A DNA stretch of 26,074 nucleotides from F23-B02 sp963610045 (GTDB lineage Bacteria; Bacillota; Clostridia; Oscillospirales; Oscillospiraceae): the NCBI GenBank assembly GCA_963610045.1, contig CAVDMS010000016.1, positions 1 through 26,074 on the forward strand. The letters run 5' to 3'. Position numbers and translations under genes: made by a program. Of the stretch, positions 13,851 to 21,103 are shown piece after piece. The first letter of the stretch is position 1. Every line of letters starts with the position of its first letter. The notes beneath the pieces are model-generated. The model did no database searches and was not told where the DNA came from. It worked only from the letters and a program-made list of their open reading frames with translations.

Positions 13851-13954
13851 CGGGGATGACAAAAGCAGCACGTCGCAACAAAAAACTGCCACTCGTGAGG
13901 AATGGCAGTTTGAATATAAACAGATTAACGCTTCGAGAACTGGGGAGCGCGACG
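13851..13954 (-). repeat. rpsI tail plus terminator (copy 2 of 2, the functional one)
   Basis: This copy is continuous with the real rpsI gene: it covers its last ten codons, the stop (13925-13927), the terminator and the trailing GGGGATGACAAAAGCAGCACG-like stretch. It differs from copy 1 at a few positions and by one base of length. Confidence 0.85.
13877..13911 (-). terminator. rpsI terminator
   Basis: On the minus strand, AAACTGCCA (13903-13911) pairs with TGGCAGTTT (13883-13891) around an 11-nt loop, followed by a T-rich tract to 13877. It sits 14 nt after the rpsI stop. An almost identical hairpin is duplicated at 13707-13735. Confidence 0.85.
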
Positions 13955-14335
13955 TGCTGCTTTGAGGCCGTACTTTTTGCGTTCCTTCATTCTGGGGTCA
14001 CGGGTCAGGAAGCCTGCCGCCTTGAGTGCGGGACGGTAGCTCTCGTCTGCGACGATCAGCGCACGGGCGATGCCGTGACGGATGGCGCCTGCCTGACCGG
14101 AAACGCCGCCGCCTGCGACGGTTGCTTCAATATCGACCTTACCGACGGTGCCGGTGAGGTTCAGGGGCTGACGAACGATGAGCTTCAGAGTTTCGAGACC
14201 GAAGTAATCGTCGATATCACGGCCGTTGATGGTGATGACACCGGTGCCGTTGGGGATGAGGTGGACACGTGCAACGGAGTGCTTTCTGCGTCCGGTACCG
14301 TACATATAGGGTCTTTTGCACTTATAAGTAGCCAT
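13925..14335 (-). CDS. rpsI: Small ribosomal subunit protein uS9
   Basis: 136 residues with an AGGAGGAAGAG site before the ATG at 14335. It contains the family blocks YGTGRRKHSVARVHL, NGRDIDDYF, GGGVSGQAGAIRHGIARAL, and the conserved basic C-terminus ending RRAPQFSKR, which reaches toward the P-site tRNA. It lies 15 nt downstream of rplM in the usual rplM-rpsI operon. The last ten codons are duplicated downstream at 13749-13778, and a 15-bp stretch of its coding end recurs inverted at 13862-13876. Confidence 0.99.
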   Translation of the reverse strand: MATYKCKRPYMYGTGRRKHSVARVHLIPNGTGVITINGRDIDDYFGLETLKLIVRQPLNLTGTVGKVDIEATVAGGGVSGQAGAIRHGIARALIVADESYRPALKAAGFLTRDPRMKERKKYGLKAARRAPQFSKR

Positions 14336-14350
14336 TATCTCTTCCTCCTA

Positions 14351-14779
14351 TCAGCGATCCCAGACTTCGGGCTTCTGGGCTTCGTGGGTGTGCTCGGCAC
14401 CTGCGAAGACGCGCAGACGCTTGAGCTGCCACTGAGCGATGGTGTTCTTCTGGAGCATTCCCTTGACTGCGAGACGCATTGCCAACTCGGGGCGCTTCTC
14501 CATGAGGTGCTTGTACTGAACTTCCTTCAGTCCGCCGATCCAACCGGAGTGAGTGCGGTAGTACTTCTGCTCCAGCTTCTTGCCGGTGAGGACCGCATCC
14601 TTTGCGTTGATGATGATGACGTAATCGCCGCAGTCAACGTGAGGAGTGTAATCGGTCTTGAGCTTGCCGCGGAGAAGGTCGGCGGCAAGAGCAGCGGTTT
14701 TGCCCATGGGCTTACCGGCTGCATCAAGGATATACCATTTTCTTTCAACGGTTTCCTTGGTAAGCATGGTTGTGGACAT
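14351..14779 (-). CDS. rplM: Large ribosomal subunit protein uL13
   Basis: 142 residues; ATG at 14779 with GGAGG upstream. Complete uL13 pattern: KWYILDAAGKPMGKTAALAA, a TPHVDCGDYVIIINA block, THSGWIGGLK, AVKGMLQKNT and the C-terminal LRVFAGAEHTHEAQKPE. It is an early-assembling protein of the 50S subunit. First gene of the rplM-rpsI operon, with a strong promoter (14856-14884) and a hairpin at the 5' end of the transcript that may be an L13 autoregulatory leader. Confidence 0.99.
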   Translation of the reverse strand: MSTTMLTKETVERKWYILDAAGKPMGKTAALAADLLRGKLKTDYTPHVDCGDYVIIINAKDAVLTGKKLEQKYYRTHSGWIGGLKEVQYKHLMEKRPELAMRLAVKGMLQKNTIAQWQLKRLRVFAGAEHTHEAQKPEVWDR

Positions 14780-14820
14780 ATTTCTGCCTCCAAAAACAAA
14801 TAATACTTTGACAATTCAGT

Positions 14821-14850
14821 GGCTCGCCGTTACAATATTTTCGGCGTGCC
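14821..14850 (-). promoter_or_regulatory. Possible L13 leader hairpin in the rplM 5' UTR
   Basis: Minus-strand stem of GGC then CGCCG pairing with CGGCG then GCC (eight pairs, one internal mismatch), around an 11-12 nt AT-rich loop. It begins about where transcription from the promoter at 14856-14884 would start. Firmicutes rplM transcripts often carry an autoregulatory L13 leader. Identity with that RNA family is inferred from position only. Confidence 0.42.
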
Positions 14851-14855
14851 TTATT

Positions 14856-14884
14856 TTTATACCACAGGCGAGTGGGCAAGTCAA
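14856..14884 (-). promoter_or_regulatory. Promoter of rplM-rpsI
   Basis: On the minus strand: TTGACT (14879-14884), a 17-nt spacer, TATAAA (14856-14861). It is 77 nt from the rplM ATG, leaving room for a structured leader. Confidence 0.82.
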
Positions 14885-14911
14885 CACTTATTTTAATTTA
14901 GATTTTGAAAA

Positions 14912-14943
14912 CTCTCAAATGCTCAAAAAAGCTCTCAAATGCT
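14912..14943 (+). repeat. Two 12-bp direct repeats upstream of the TtcA-family gene
   Basis: CTCTCAAATGCT occurs at 14912-14923 and again at 14932-14943. The 20-nt period places both on the same face of the helix to within about a tenth of a turn. They lie between the divergent rplM promoter and the TtcA-family ATG at 14988 and could be operator half-sites. Confidence 0.55.
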
Positions 14944-14987
14944 TCTGAATACTTAAATCGAATTTTAAAATTTACGAGGTCACGATA

Positions 14988-15734
14988 ATGAATATTGCCG
15001 CATTGAACGAATTTACGGGGATCATCCGCCGTGCCGTGGACGACTACGGCATGATAGAGGAGGGCGACCGTGTAGCCGTCGGAGTCTCCGGCGGAAAGGA
15101 CAGTCTCCTGCTCCTGCTTGCCCTAAAGCACCTGCAAAGCTACTACCCCAAGCACTTTGAGCTTGAAGCGATAACTCTGGAGCTTGGCTTTGAGGGTATG
15201 GATTTCACCCCCGTGCGTGAGCTGTGCGAGGAGTGGGACATTCCCTACACCTGCCTGAAAACGGACATCAAGGAGATAGTTTTCGACATCAGGCACGAGA
15301 AAAACCCCTGCTCACTCTGCGCCAAGATGCGCCGGGGCGCACTCAACGACGCGATAAAGGCAAGGGGCATTTCAAAGCTTGCCTTAGGTCACCACTTCGA
15401 CGATGCGGTGGAGACCTTTATGATGAGCCTTATATTCGAGGGCAGACTGAGCTGCTTCCGCCCCGTGACCTACCTTGACCGCAGCGGCGTTACGCAGATC
15501 CGTCCGATGATATACGCAGGCGAGCTGAAGATCATAAAGCTTGCGCAGGAGCTGTGCCTGCCGGTGGTGGAAAACCCCTGTCCGCAGGATAAGACGAGCA
15601 AGCGCCACGAGATAAAGGAGCTTTTAAAGACCATGGGCGAGAGCTACCCCGATATGAAAAGCAAGATATTCGGTGCGATGCAGCGTCTCCCACTCCCCGG
15701 TTGGGGCATTGAAAGCAAGGGCGACCTGAGCTGA
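14988..15734 (+). CDS. TtcA-family tRNA thiolation ATPase
   Basis: 248 residues; ATG at 14988 with GAGGT upstream. PP-loop ATP pyrophosphatase with SGGKDS at 34-39. The cysteines match TtcA: Cys108 and Cys111 in NPCSLCAKMRRG, and Cys198 in VVENPCPQD; in TtcA these hold an iron-sulfur cluster. GHHFDDAVETFMM (134-146) is the second family signature. TtcA makes 2-thiocytidine at position 32 of some tRNAs. The protein is shorter than E. coli TtcA (311 residues), as is common for clostridial members, so the exact target nucleoside is not certain. It is divergent from rplM and ends in a convergent gap before a lipoprotein gene. Confidence 0.88.
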   Translation: MNIAALNEFTGIIRRAVDDYGMIEEGDRVAVGVSGGKDSLLLLLALKHLQSYYPKHFELEAITLELGFEGMDFTPVRELCEEWDIPYTCLKTDIKEIVFDIRHEKNPCSLCAKMRRGALNDAIKARGISKLALGHHFDDAVETFMMSLIFEGRLSCFRPVTYLDRSGVTQIRPMIYAGELKIIKLAQELCLPVVENPCPQDKTSKRHEIKELLKTMGESYPDMKSKIFGAMQRLPLPGWGIESKGDLS

Positions 15735-15788
15735 CGGGAAGCGGCGCACATCCGCAAGCCCGGACTTTTCTCATAATCATATATAAGT

Positions 15789-15823
15789 ATGCACCCCAAA
15801 GGCCGGACGCTTTTGGGGTGCAT
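15789..15823. terminator. Strong hairpin between convergent genes, without a clear T-tract
   Basis: A perfect 12-bp stem, ATGCACCCCAAA (15789-15800) with TTTGGGGTGCAT (15812-15823), has an 11-nt GC-rich loop. It lies between the TtcA-family stop and the convergent lipoprotein stop. The missing U-run makes intrinsic termination less certain; it may act as a 3'-end stabiliser for either transcript. Confidence 0.5.
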
Positions 15824-15846
15824 ATCAATCTAATCTACTGTGTATT

Positions 15847-16350
15847 TTACGGTCTGAGGCTGCCGAGCACACCGCCGACGTAATCCTTGAGTCCGTCGGT
15901 GAACTCCTGTGCGCCCTCACCGTAGTTGCCGTTTGCCATGGAATCGCCGACGCTGCCGATCATGTCGGTAAAGTCGTCCGTTGCGGACTCCACACCGTTT
16001 TCGACGTTCTTGTCGTAGTCCTTGAGGTAGTCTATCCACTCCTCAAGGCTCGCCTGATCGCCGCCTGCGGTGTTGCCGGTGCTGCCGCTGCCGGTGGACG
16101 GAGTGCTGCCGCCCGTCGGCGTGCTGCCGGACGGAGTGCCGGAGCCGGGTGCTGCCGGGACCTGCGCTGCGTCTGCGCCCTCGCCAATATCGTCGGTCGC
16201 ATCCTTGACCTCAGGGATCGAGGCGGAAGCGCCCTTCTCGTCGTTGCCCGAACAGGAGGAAAGCGTAAGCAGCAGTCCCACGGCAAGCGCAACCGTCACG
16301 ATAAGTGCCAGAACGATCTTCAGCCCGTTTTTGTTACTTGTTTTCTCCAT
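15847..16350 (-). CDS. Lipoprotein with Gly/Ser/Thr/Pro-rich linker, function unknown
   Basis: 167 residues from ATG at 16350, preceded by GGGGG. A frame extending to 16386 would put extra codons over that site, so I reject it. A lipoprotein signal is clear: KNGLKIVLALIVTVALAVGL and a lipobox ending LSSC. A low-complexity linker (about residues 60-100) rich in Gly, Ser, Thr and Pro follows, as in proteins that span the wall. The last 65 residues (SLEEWIDYLKDYDKNVENGV and on) are an acidic helical domain resembling DUF-type clostridial lipoprotein ends. It is 75 nt downstream of the PAP2 gene and may share its transcript. No function can be assigned. Confidence 0.83.
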   Translation of the reverse strand: MEKTSNKNGLKIVLALIVTVALAVGLLLTLSSCSGNDEKGASASIPEVKDATDDIGEGADAAQVPAAPGSGTPSGSTPTGGSTPSTGSGSTGNTAGGDQASLEEWIDYLKDYDKNVENGVESATDDFTDMIGSVGDSMANGNYGEGAQEFTDGLKDYVGGVLGSLRP

Positions 16351-16425
16351 TTTGAAACCCCCATATTTTTTTGCCGAAAAAATCAAGAACTATACATTTT
16401 GCTCTTTTTTATTTAGCATAACATC

Positions 16426-17115
16426 TCACAGGGATTTTTTCAATAGCTTTTTTTCAATATTGTAGAAAAAATTTTCGCCGTGGAGCTTTTTCGCTAGGAA
16501 CAGCGACAGCTCCGCAAAGAAAACGCCGCCGATTATATCGACAAAAACGTGCTGCTTCACCAGTACGACGGAGGCAAATATCAGGACCGAGGCGGCAAAG
16601 GAGAGGACCTTAAAGAAGGTGTTCGTCTTTTTGCAGCGCAGCGAGGCTCGGAAAACCAGCCAGCTCAGCAGGCAGTGCATGGACGGAAACAGATTCGTCG
16701 GCGTATCGAGCTGCCACACCACGCCGAGAAGCTGAGAGGCGTAGCCCGACCCGCTAAGCTCCGGGCGCTCCATCGTCGTGGGGTAGACGAGGAAGATGAC
16801 AAAGCATATGGCATACGAAATGATGAGCGCCGAAAACAGCTCATAGCACAGCGCCTTATCCTCACGCATTATCATTACAAGCCCGACCATCCAGAAGAAG
16901 AAGGTCCCGACGTACACGATGATCCACTCCGGCATGAGCGGAATGGCGGCGTCGATGGCGGAGTTTATTTCGTGGTGCGGAAAATGTACGTTTATGAGCT
17001 TGCTGCCGGAGTAGCATACGGCATGACATATGACCGTGACTACAAGCGGCAGGATCGAATATGCGGGCAGCGGCAGACGCTTTTTCGTCTCAACCGCTCG
17101 TATTTCTGTTTTCAT
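16426..17115 (-). CDS. PAP2-superfamily membrane phosphatase
   Basis: 229 residues; ATG at 17115 with AAAGGAGAA. Integral membrane protein of about six helices. The three PAP2 motifs are present in divergent form: Arg-Pro in YPTTMERPEL, PSMH in NLFPSMHCLLSW (catalytic His), and KQHVFVDIIGG carrying the second His and the Asp. Members dephosphorylate lipid phosphates such as undecaprenyl pyrophosphate or phosphatidic acid at the outer face of the membrane, or transfer inositol phosphate. The substrate is unknown. The ribosome binding site lies inside an 18-bp repeat also found at the end of the CDF gene, which suggests that the two genes once overlapped. Confidence 0.88.
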   Translation of the reverse strand: MKTEIRAVETKKRLPLPAYSILPLVVTVICHAVCYSGSKLINVHFPHHEINSAIDAAIPLMPEWIIVYVGTFFFWMVGLVMIMREDKALCYELFSALIISYAICFVIFLVYPTTMERPELSGSGYASQLLGVVWQLDTPTNLFPSMHCLLSWLVFRASLRCKKTNTFFKVLSFAASVLIFASVVLVKQHVFVDIIGGVFFAELSLFLAKKLHGENFFYNIEKKLLKKSL

Positions 17116-17116
17116 T

Positions 17117-17134
17117 GCTGTTCTCCTTTAGTGT
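17117..17134. repeat. 18-bp direct repeat, copy at the PAP2 start
   Basis: GCTGTTCTCCTTTAGTGT is identical to 17375-17392. It contains the PAP2 ribosome binding site. Together the two copies bracket a 240-nt insert (17135-17374). Confidence 0.9.
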
Positions 17135-17168
17135 CTTAAACATCGGTGCCGACTTTGCCGCACGTCAT

Positions 17169-17227
17169 CTCTCCCTCCGTCAAAACCTGACGGTTTTGCC
17201 ACCTCCCTCGGAAGTGTAGAGGCATGA
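17169..17227 (+). repeat. Palindromic intergenic repeat, copy E1
   Basis: The head is CTCTCCCTCCGTCA, followed by an inner hairpin (CCGTCAAAAC / GTTTTG-type arms), then CCACCTCCCTCGG and the tail GAGGCATGA. The tail flank GAGGCATGAAAATGGC also occurs, inverted, near 23005-23021. Confidence 0.75.
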
Positions 17228-17307
17228 AAATGGCAGTAGTTTTACGCTGGCAGGAAGGCTTTTAGGCACAGCTCAGCACTCAGTTACATTTTAAAAATAG
17301 CACCGCA

Positions 17308-17359
17308 TCATGGCTCCCTCTGACGAGGGAGCTGTCAGCGTAAGCTGACTGAGGGAGAG
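17308..17359 (-). repeat. Palindromic intergenic repeat, copy E2 (inverted)
   Basis: Reading plus strand: tail TCATGGCTCCCTCTGACGAG, a GCTCCCTC/GAGGGAGC hairpin, a GTCAGC-GTAA-GCTGAC hairpin, then head TGACTGAGGGAGAG (17346-17359). The head is the inverse complement of the E1 head with one mismatch in 14, so E1 and E2 form an inverted pair with heads outward. Confidence 0.78.
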
Positions 17360-17371
17360 AACATACCTCGT

Positions 17372-18556
17372 TCAGCTGTTCTCCTTTAGTGTGACGTATG
17401 CATCCTCCACGGTCATAACGCAGTAGTGATCGGGGAGCCTGCGCTCGATCTCCTCCGTCAGGCGGAGTTTAAGCTCGCTCTTGCTCAGCTTATAGCCGGG
17501 AGGCACGGCGACCTCGAACACAAGGTTCGTGTGGCTCGGACCCTCTATCATGCGGAAGTCGTGAAAGCACAGCTCCGGGTCAAAGTCCCGTATTATCTCG
17601 TGCAGCAGCTCACGCTTGCGGCTGACCGCCTCGTCGTCGGTGACGACCGGGTCCATGTGTATAACGGCGTCGCAGCCAAGCTCGGCTTTGAGCCTGCGCT
17701 CCGTTTGGTCGATGATGTCGTGCAGCTCGAAGAAATCGCCCTTGCCGTCCACCTCGGCGTGCAGCGACACCATCCTGCGTCCGGGACCGTAGTCGTGGAC
17801 GATGAGGTCGTGAATGCCGAGGATGTGCGGGTCACTCTGTGCGATCTCGGCAATGGCGTCGACAAACTTCGGATCGGGCGCCTGACCCAAAAGCGGGCTT
17901 ATCGTGTCCTTTGCGACGCTGCCTGCGGTGTAGAGTATGAAGCAGGCAACCATCAAACCGGCATAGGCGTCGATGTTCACTCCGGCAAAGCGCAGAAGCA
18001 GAGTCGAGACCAAGACGACGAGCGTCGAGACCGAGTCCGAAAGGCTGTCGGCAGCGGCGGCGATCATCGCCGAGGAGGATATCCTGCGTCCGACGGAGCG
18101 GTTATAGAAAAACATATACAGCTTAACCAGAACGGAGGCAAGCAGTATCCCGACGGTGAGCCACGAAAACTCAGCGGAGCGCGGGTGCATCACCTTTTCG
18201 GCGGAGCTTATAAGCAGCTCCGCGCCCATTATAAGTATGAGCGCCGCAATGACAAGCCCCGATATGTACTCTATCCTGCCGTGACCGAAGGGATGGTCGG
18301 TGTCCGGCTTCTTGCCGGAGAGCCGAAAGCCCAGCAGCGACACGCCGGAGGAGCCTGCGTCCGAGAGGTTGTTGAAGGCGTCCGCCGTGACGGCGATGGA
18401 GCCGGAGACGACCCCGGCTGCGTACTTGCCCGCAAACAGCAGCAGATTAAGCAGGATGCCGTAAATGCTGCACAGGCTTCCGTACGCCTTGCGCACCTGC
18501 GGGTCATCCACATTGTCTTTGTCCTTAATGAAAATTCCGATAAGCAGCTTCAGCAA
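17372..18556 (-). CDS. CDF-family metal cation exporter, possibly Mn2+
   Basis: 394 residues from TTG at 18556, just after GGGGGTGA; an upstream ATG at 18643 would run through the promoter. Six membrane helices (about residues 25-215) are followed by a long cytoplasmic part that looks like two ferredoxin-like domains (about 225-300 and 315-390), more than the classical 300-residue CDF. Metal-site residues are N62xxxD66 in helix 2 (DAFNNLSD) and D170xxxD174 in helix 5 (ADSLSD). The N/D plus D/D set is the type associated with manganese exporters such as MntE, whereas zinc CDFs usually have a His. It exports divalent metal by proton antiport. Its promoter contains a palindrome, so metal-responsive repression is plausible. 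Confidence 0.92.
   Translation of the reverse strand: MLKLLIGIFIKDKDNVDDPQVRKAYGSLCSIYGILLNLLLFAGKYAAGVVSGSIAVTADAFNNLSDAGSSGVSLLGFRLSGKKPDTDHPFGHGRIEYISGLVIAALILIMGAELLISSAEKVMHPRSAEFSWLTVGILLASVLVKLYMFFYNRSVGRRISSSAMIAAAADSLSDSVSTLVVLVSTLLLRFAGVNIDAYAGLMVACFILYTAGSVAKDTISPLLGQAPDPKFVDAIAEIAQSDPHILGIHDLIVHDYGPGRRMVSLHAEVDGKGDFFELHDIIDQTERRLKAELGCDAVIHMDPVVTDDEAVSRKRELLHEIIRDFDPELCFHDFRMIEGPSHTNLVFEVAVPPGYKLSKSELKLRLTEEIERRLPDHYCVMTVEDAYVTLKENS
17375..17392. repeat. 18-bp direct repeat, copy in the CDF 3' end
   Basis: This is the second copy of GCTGTTCTCCTTTAGTGT. On the minus strand it encodes the last CDF residues TLKENS, and the stop follows at 17372-17374. Confidence 0.9.
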
Positions 18557-18577
18557 GCGCTCACCCCCTGTTCCCGC

Positions 18578-18606
18578 ATTATAACGCCATACGGCGTTTC
18601 GTTCAA
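18578..18606 (-). promoter_or_regulatory. CDF promoter with palindromic operator in its spacer
   Basis: On the minus strand: TTGAAC (18601-18606), a 17-nt spacer, a perfect TATAAT (18578-18583). AACGCC (18583-18588) and GGCGTT (18593-18598) form an inverted repeat filling most of the spacer, a good place for a repressor or a MerR-like activator. The leader to the TTG start is 21 nt. Confidence 0.78.
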
Positions 18607-18648
18607 GAAAAATTGACGAACCGTTAACAATTTTACCGTACATTTCCC

Positions 18649-18677
18649 TTGCGTAAAAATGGTATTTGTCTTACAAT
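18649..18677 (+). promoter_or_regulatory. Promoter of the MMPL operon
   Basis: TTGCGT (18649-18654), a 17-nt spacer, TACAAT (18672-18677), 45 nt before the ATG at 18723. Confidence 0.65.
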
Positions 18678-18722
18678 GTATAGTTGATTATATGTGTCTA
18701 ACAAGCATAAGGGGACTGACAT

Positions 18723-21071
18723 ATGCAGAAAAAGCATAGCGGCATGGAGGCTCTTGCCGCATTCATCGTAGATAAAAGAAAGCTCATTATCGTACTGTTC
18801 ATCCTCGTCGGCATAAGCTGCGTATTCACGGCAAAGCTCGTCGGCGTCGAGGACAACATTTCCTACTTCCTCTCCGAGGAGACCGAGACCCGTCAGGGCA
18901 TCGAGGCGATGGAGGGCGAGTTTTACACCTTCGGCACCGCAAGGATAATGGTCGAAAACATCAGTCTTGAGCGTGCGCAGAGCATGGCGGAGGACATGGC
19001 GGCGGTCAAGGGCGTGAAGTCCGTGAGCTTTGACGACTCAAAGGCGCACTACCGTGACAGAGCCGCTCTTTTCGACGTCACCTTCACCGGCACCGAGGAC
19101 GACGAGGTCAGCATAAACGCCCTCTCCGACCTTAAAGACATCGCCGGAGCCTACGGCGAATATGCCGTCTCAAGCTCCGTCGGCGAGGACATTGCGCAGA
19201 GCATCATCGAGGAGATGGTGTACGTCGGCATCGTTGCGGTCATCATCGTCATCGGCGTGCTGCTCCTGACCTCCCGCAGCTTCGGCGAGGTGCCCGTGCT
19301 GCTCATAACCTTTGGCGCTGCGGCGCTGCTCCAAATGGGTACCAACTGGTGGTTCGGCACCATATCCTACGTCTCGAACTCCGTAACGCTCATTTTGCAG
19401 CTTGCGCTCGCCATCGACTACGCAGTCATCCTCTGCAACCGCTACGCCGAGGAGCGAAGGATACATGAGCCGAGGGACGCAATGGTCAAGGCGCTCAGCA
19501 AGGCGATCCCGGAGATCTCCGCCAGCAGCCTCACGACTATCGGCGGCCTGCTCGCCATGACCTTCATGGAGTTCCGCATGGGCTACGACCTCGGCAGAGT
19601 GCTTATAAAATCCATTGTATTTTCAATGCTTTCCGTGTTCCTGCTCATGCCGGGCGTCATCATGGTGTTCTCCCGCTTCATTGAGAAAACACGGCACCGC
19701 AGCTTTATCCCGAACATCTCCGGCGTGGGTCGCTTTGCGTGGAAAACGAGGAACATTGTGCCGCCGCTGTTCGTCCTCTTGATAGTGGTGGGCTTCTACT
19801 TCTCAAGTCAAAGCCCCCTTGCATATAACTACTACGGCTGCCTGCCCGTCAATCTGAACGAGACGCAGGCGCAGAAGCAGCAGATATCCGAGCGCTTCGG
19901 TGAGGAAAATCTCATGGCGCTCGTCGTCCCGGCGGGCGACTACGACACCGAGGCGAAGATGCTCGACGAGATCTCGCAGCTTAAGGACGTCAAATCCACG
20001 CTCGGTCTTGCCGGGGTCGAGGTCATGGACGGCTACCGTCTCGGCGACAAGATCAGCATCGACGATTTTTCGTCTCTTGCGGGGCTTGACGAGACGAGCG
20101 CCACGGCGCTGTTTGCCTACTACGCCGCAAGCAACTCCGATTTCGACGACCTCGAAGCGCTGCACGAGTACAAGGTCCCGCTCGTCGATCTGTTCCTCTT
20201 CCTGCGTCAGGTCGTGGACGAGGGCGTGGTCGACGTCGGGGACGACAACAGGGCGCTCATCGACAGCCTCTACGGTCAGCTCACGGACGCCAAAAAGCAG
20301 CTTGAGGGCAAAAAGTACCACCGTATGCTCGTTTACGCCGACCTCCCCGTGGAGTGTCAGGAGTCATACGACCTCGTGACCGAGATACACAACATCGCCG
20401 AGAGCTACTACGGCGGCGACGTGTACGTCACCGGCAACGCCACCTGCGCAAGGGACTGCGCCTCCTCCTTCGGCGGAGATCAGCTTATGACGACGCTGCT
20501 GTCGCTGCTGTTTGTCGTGCTGGTCATCGTCTTTACCTTCCGCTCCGTGGGTCTTGCCTTCCTGCTCATCGGCGTCATCCAGGGCAGCATTTGGCTCAAC
20601 TTTACCATCCCCTACTTTACGGGGACCTCGATATTCTTCGTCGGCTACCTTATCGTAAGCTCCATTCAGATGGGCGCAAACATCGACTATGCGATAGTCG
20701 TGTCCAACCGCTACCTTGAGCTGAGGGAGCGTCTCGACCGAAAGGAAGCCGTCATCGGTGCATTAAACGGCGCTTTGCCGACGCTCGTGACCTCCGGCAG
20801 CATACTCGCCTGCGCAGGTCTGCTCATCGGCATCATGACGAGCGAGCCGACGACCTCCGGTATCGGCATCGCCCTCGGCAGAGGAACCGCAATTTCCCTC
20901 GTGCTGGTCATGTTCGTGCTGCCGCAGGTGCTTATCTGGGGAGATAAGCTCATACACAAAACCAAGATCGCAAAGAAGCTGAAGTTCAGAGTCCCGCCGA
21001 GATTCGAGGGCGACTTTGAGGCTGCGGCTATGGCTGAAAAAGAAAAAGGCTCTGCCGCCGGGGGAAAATAA
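18723..21071 (+). CDS. MMPL/RND-family transporter
   Basis: 782 residues; ATG at 18723 with AAGGGG. Two similar halves, each with a first helix (about 18-37 and 340-358), a large extracytoplasmic domain, and a five-helix bundle. The halves carry the paired proton-relay motifs AIDYAV (Asp232) and NIDYAI (Asp655). The C-terminus is basic then Ala/Glu-rich and cytoplasmic. Family members export lipids, lipopeptides or drugs using proton motive force. The second extracytoplasmic domain has a Glu/Lys-rich segment (GQLTDAKKQLEGKKYHRML). A coiled-coil membrane protein is encoded 32 nt downstream and is probably its partner. The substrate is unknown. Confidence 0.93.
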   Translation: MQKKHSGMEALAAFIVDKRKLIIVLFILVGISCVFTAKLVGVEDNISYFLSEETETRQGIEAMEGEFYTFGTARIMVENISLERAQSMAEDMAAVKGVKSVSFDDSKAHYRDRAALFDVTFTGTEDDEVSINALSDLKDIAGAYGEYAVSSSVGEDIAQSIIEEMVYVGIVAVIIVIGVLLLTSRSFGEVPVLLITFGAAALLQMGTNWWFGTISYVSNSVTLILQLALAIDYAVILCNRYAEERRIHEPRDAMVKALSKAIPEISASSLTTIGGLLAMTFMEFRMGYDLGRVLIKSIVFSMLSVFLLMPGVIMVFSRFIEKTRHRSFIPNISGVGRFAWKTRNIVPPLFVLLIVVGFYFSSQSPLAYNYYGCLPVNLNETQAQKQQISERFGEENLMALVVPAGDYDTEAKMLDEISQLKDVKSTLGLAGVEVMDGYRLGDKISIDDFSSLAGLDETSATALFAYYAASNSDFDDLEALHEYKVPLVDLFLFLRQVVDEGVVDVGDDNRALIDSLYGQLTDAKKQLEGKKYHRMLVYADLPVECQESYDLVTEIHNIAESYYGGDVYVTGNATCARDCASSFGGDQLMTTLLSLLFVVLVIVFTFRSVGLAFLLIGVIQGSIWLNFTIPYFTGTSIFFVGYLIVSSIQMGANIDYAIVVSNRYLELRERLDRKEAVIGALNGALPTLVTSGSILACAGLLIGIMTSEPTTSGIGIALGRGTAISLVLVMFVLPQVLIWGDKLIHKTKIAKKLKFRVPPRFEGDFEAAAMAEKEKGSAAGGK

Positions 21072-21103
21072 GGCAGCTGCCGGACGGTGAAAGGAAACGT
21101 GAA

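Noticed and set aside
13674..13954. Possible CRISPR array or integrase attachment site at the rpsI end
   Set aside because: Only two copies, too long and imperfect for CRISPR. Integration at rpsI ends is known for some elements, but here the duplicated part includes the terminator beyond the gene, and no integrase gene is near.
13856..14803. A 315-codon plus-strand frame across rpsI and rplM
   Set aside because: Both ribosomal proteins are certain on the opposite strand; this is a shadow.
17135..17374. A small gene in the CDF-PAP2 gap
   Set aside because: The space is made of palindromic repeats; no frame with a start signal and plausible composition was seen.
17426..18616. A 396-codon open frame on the plus strand
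   Set aside because: Antisense to the CDF gene and running through its promoter; low-complexity charged translation.
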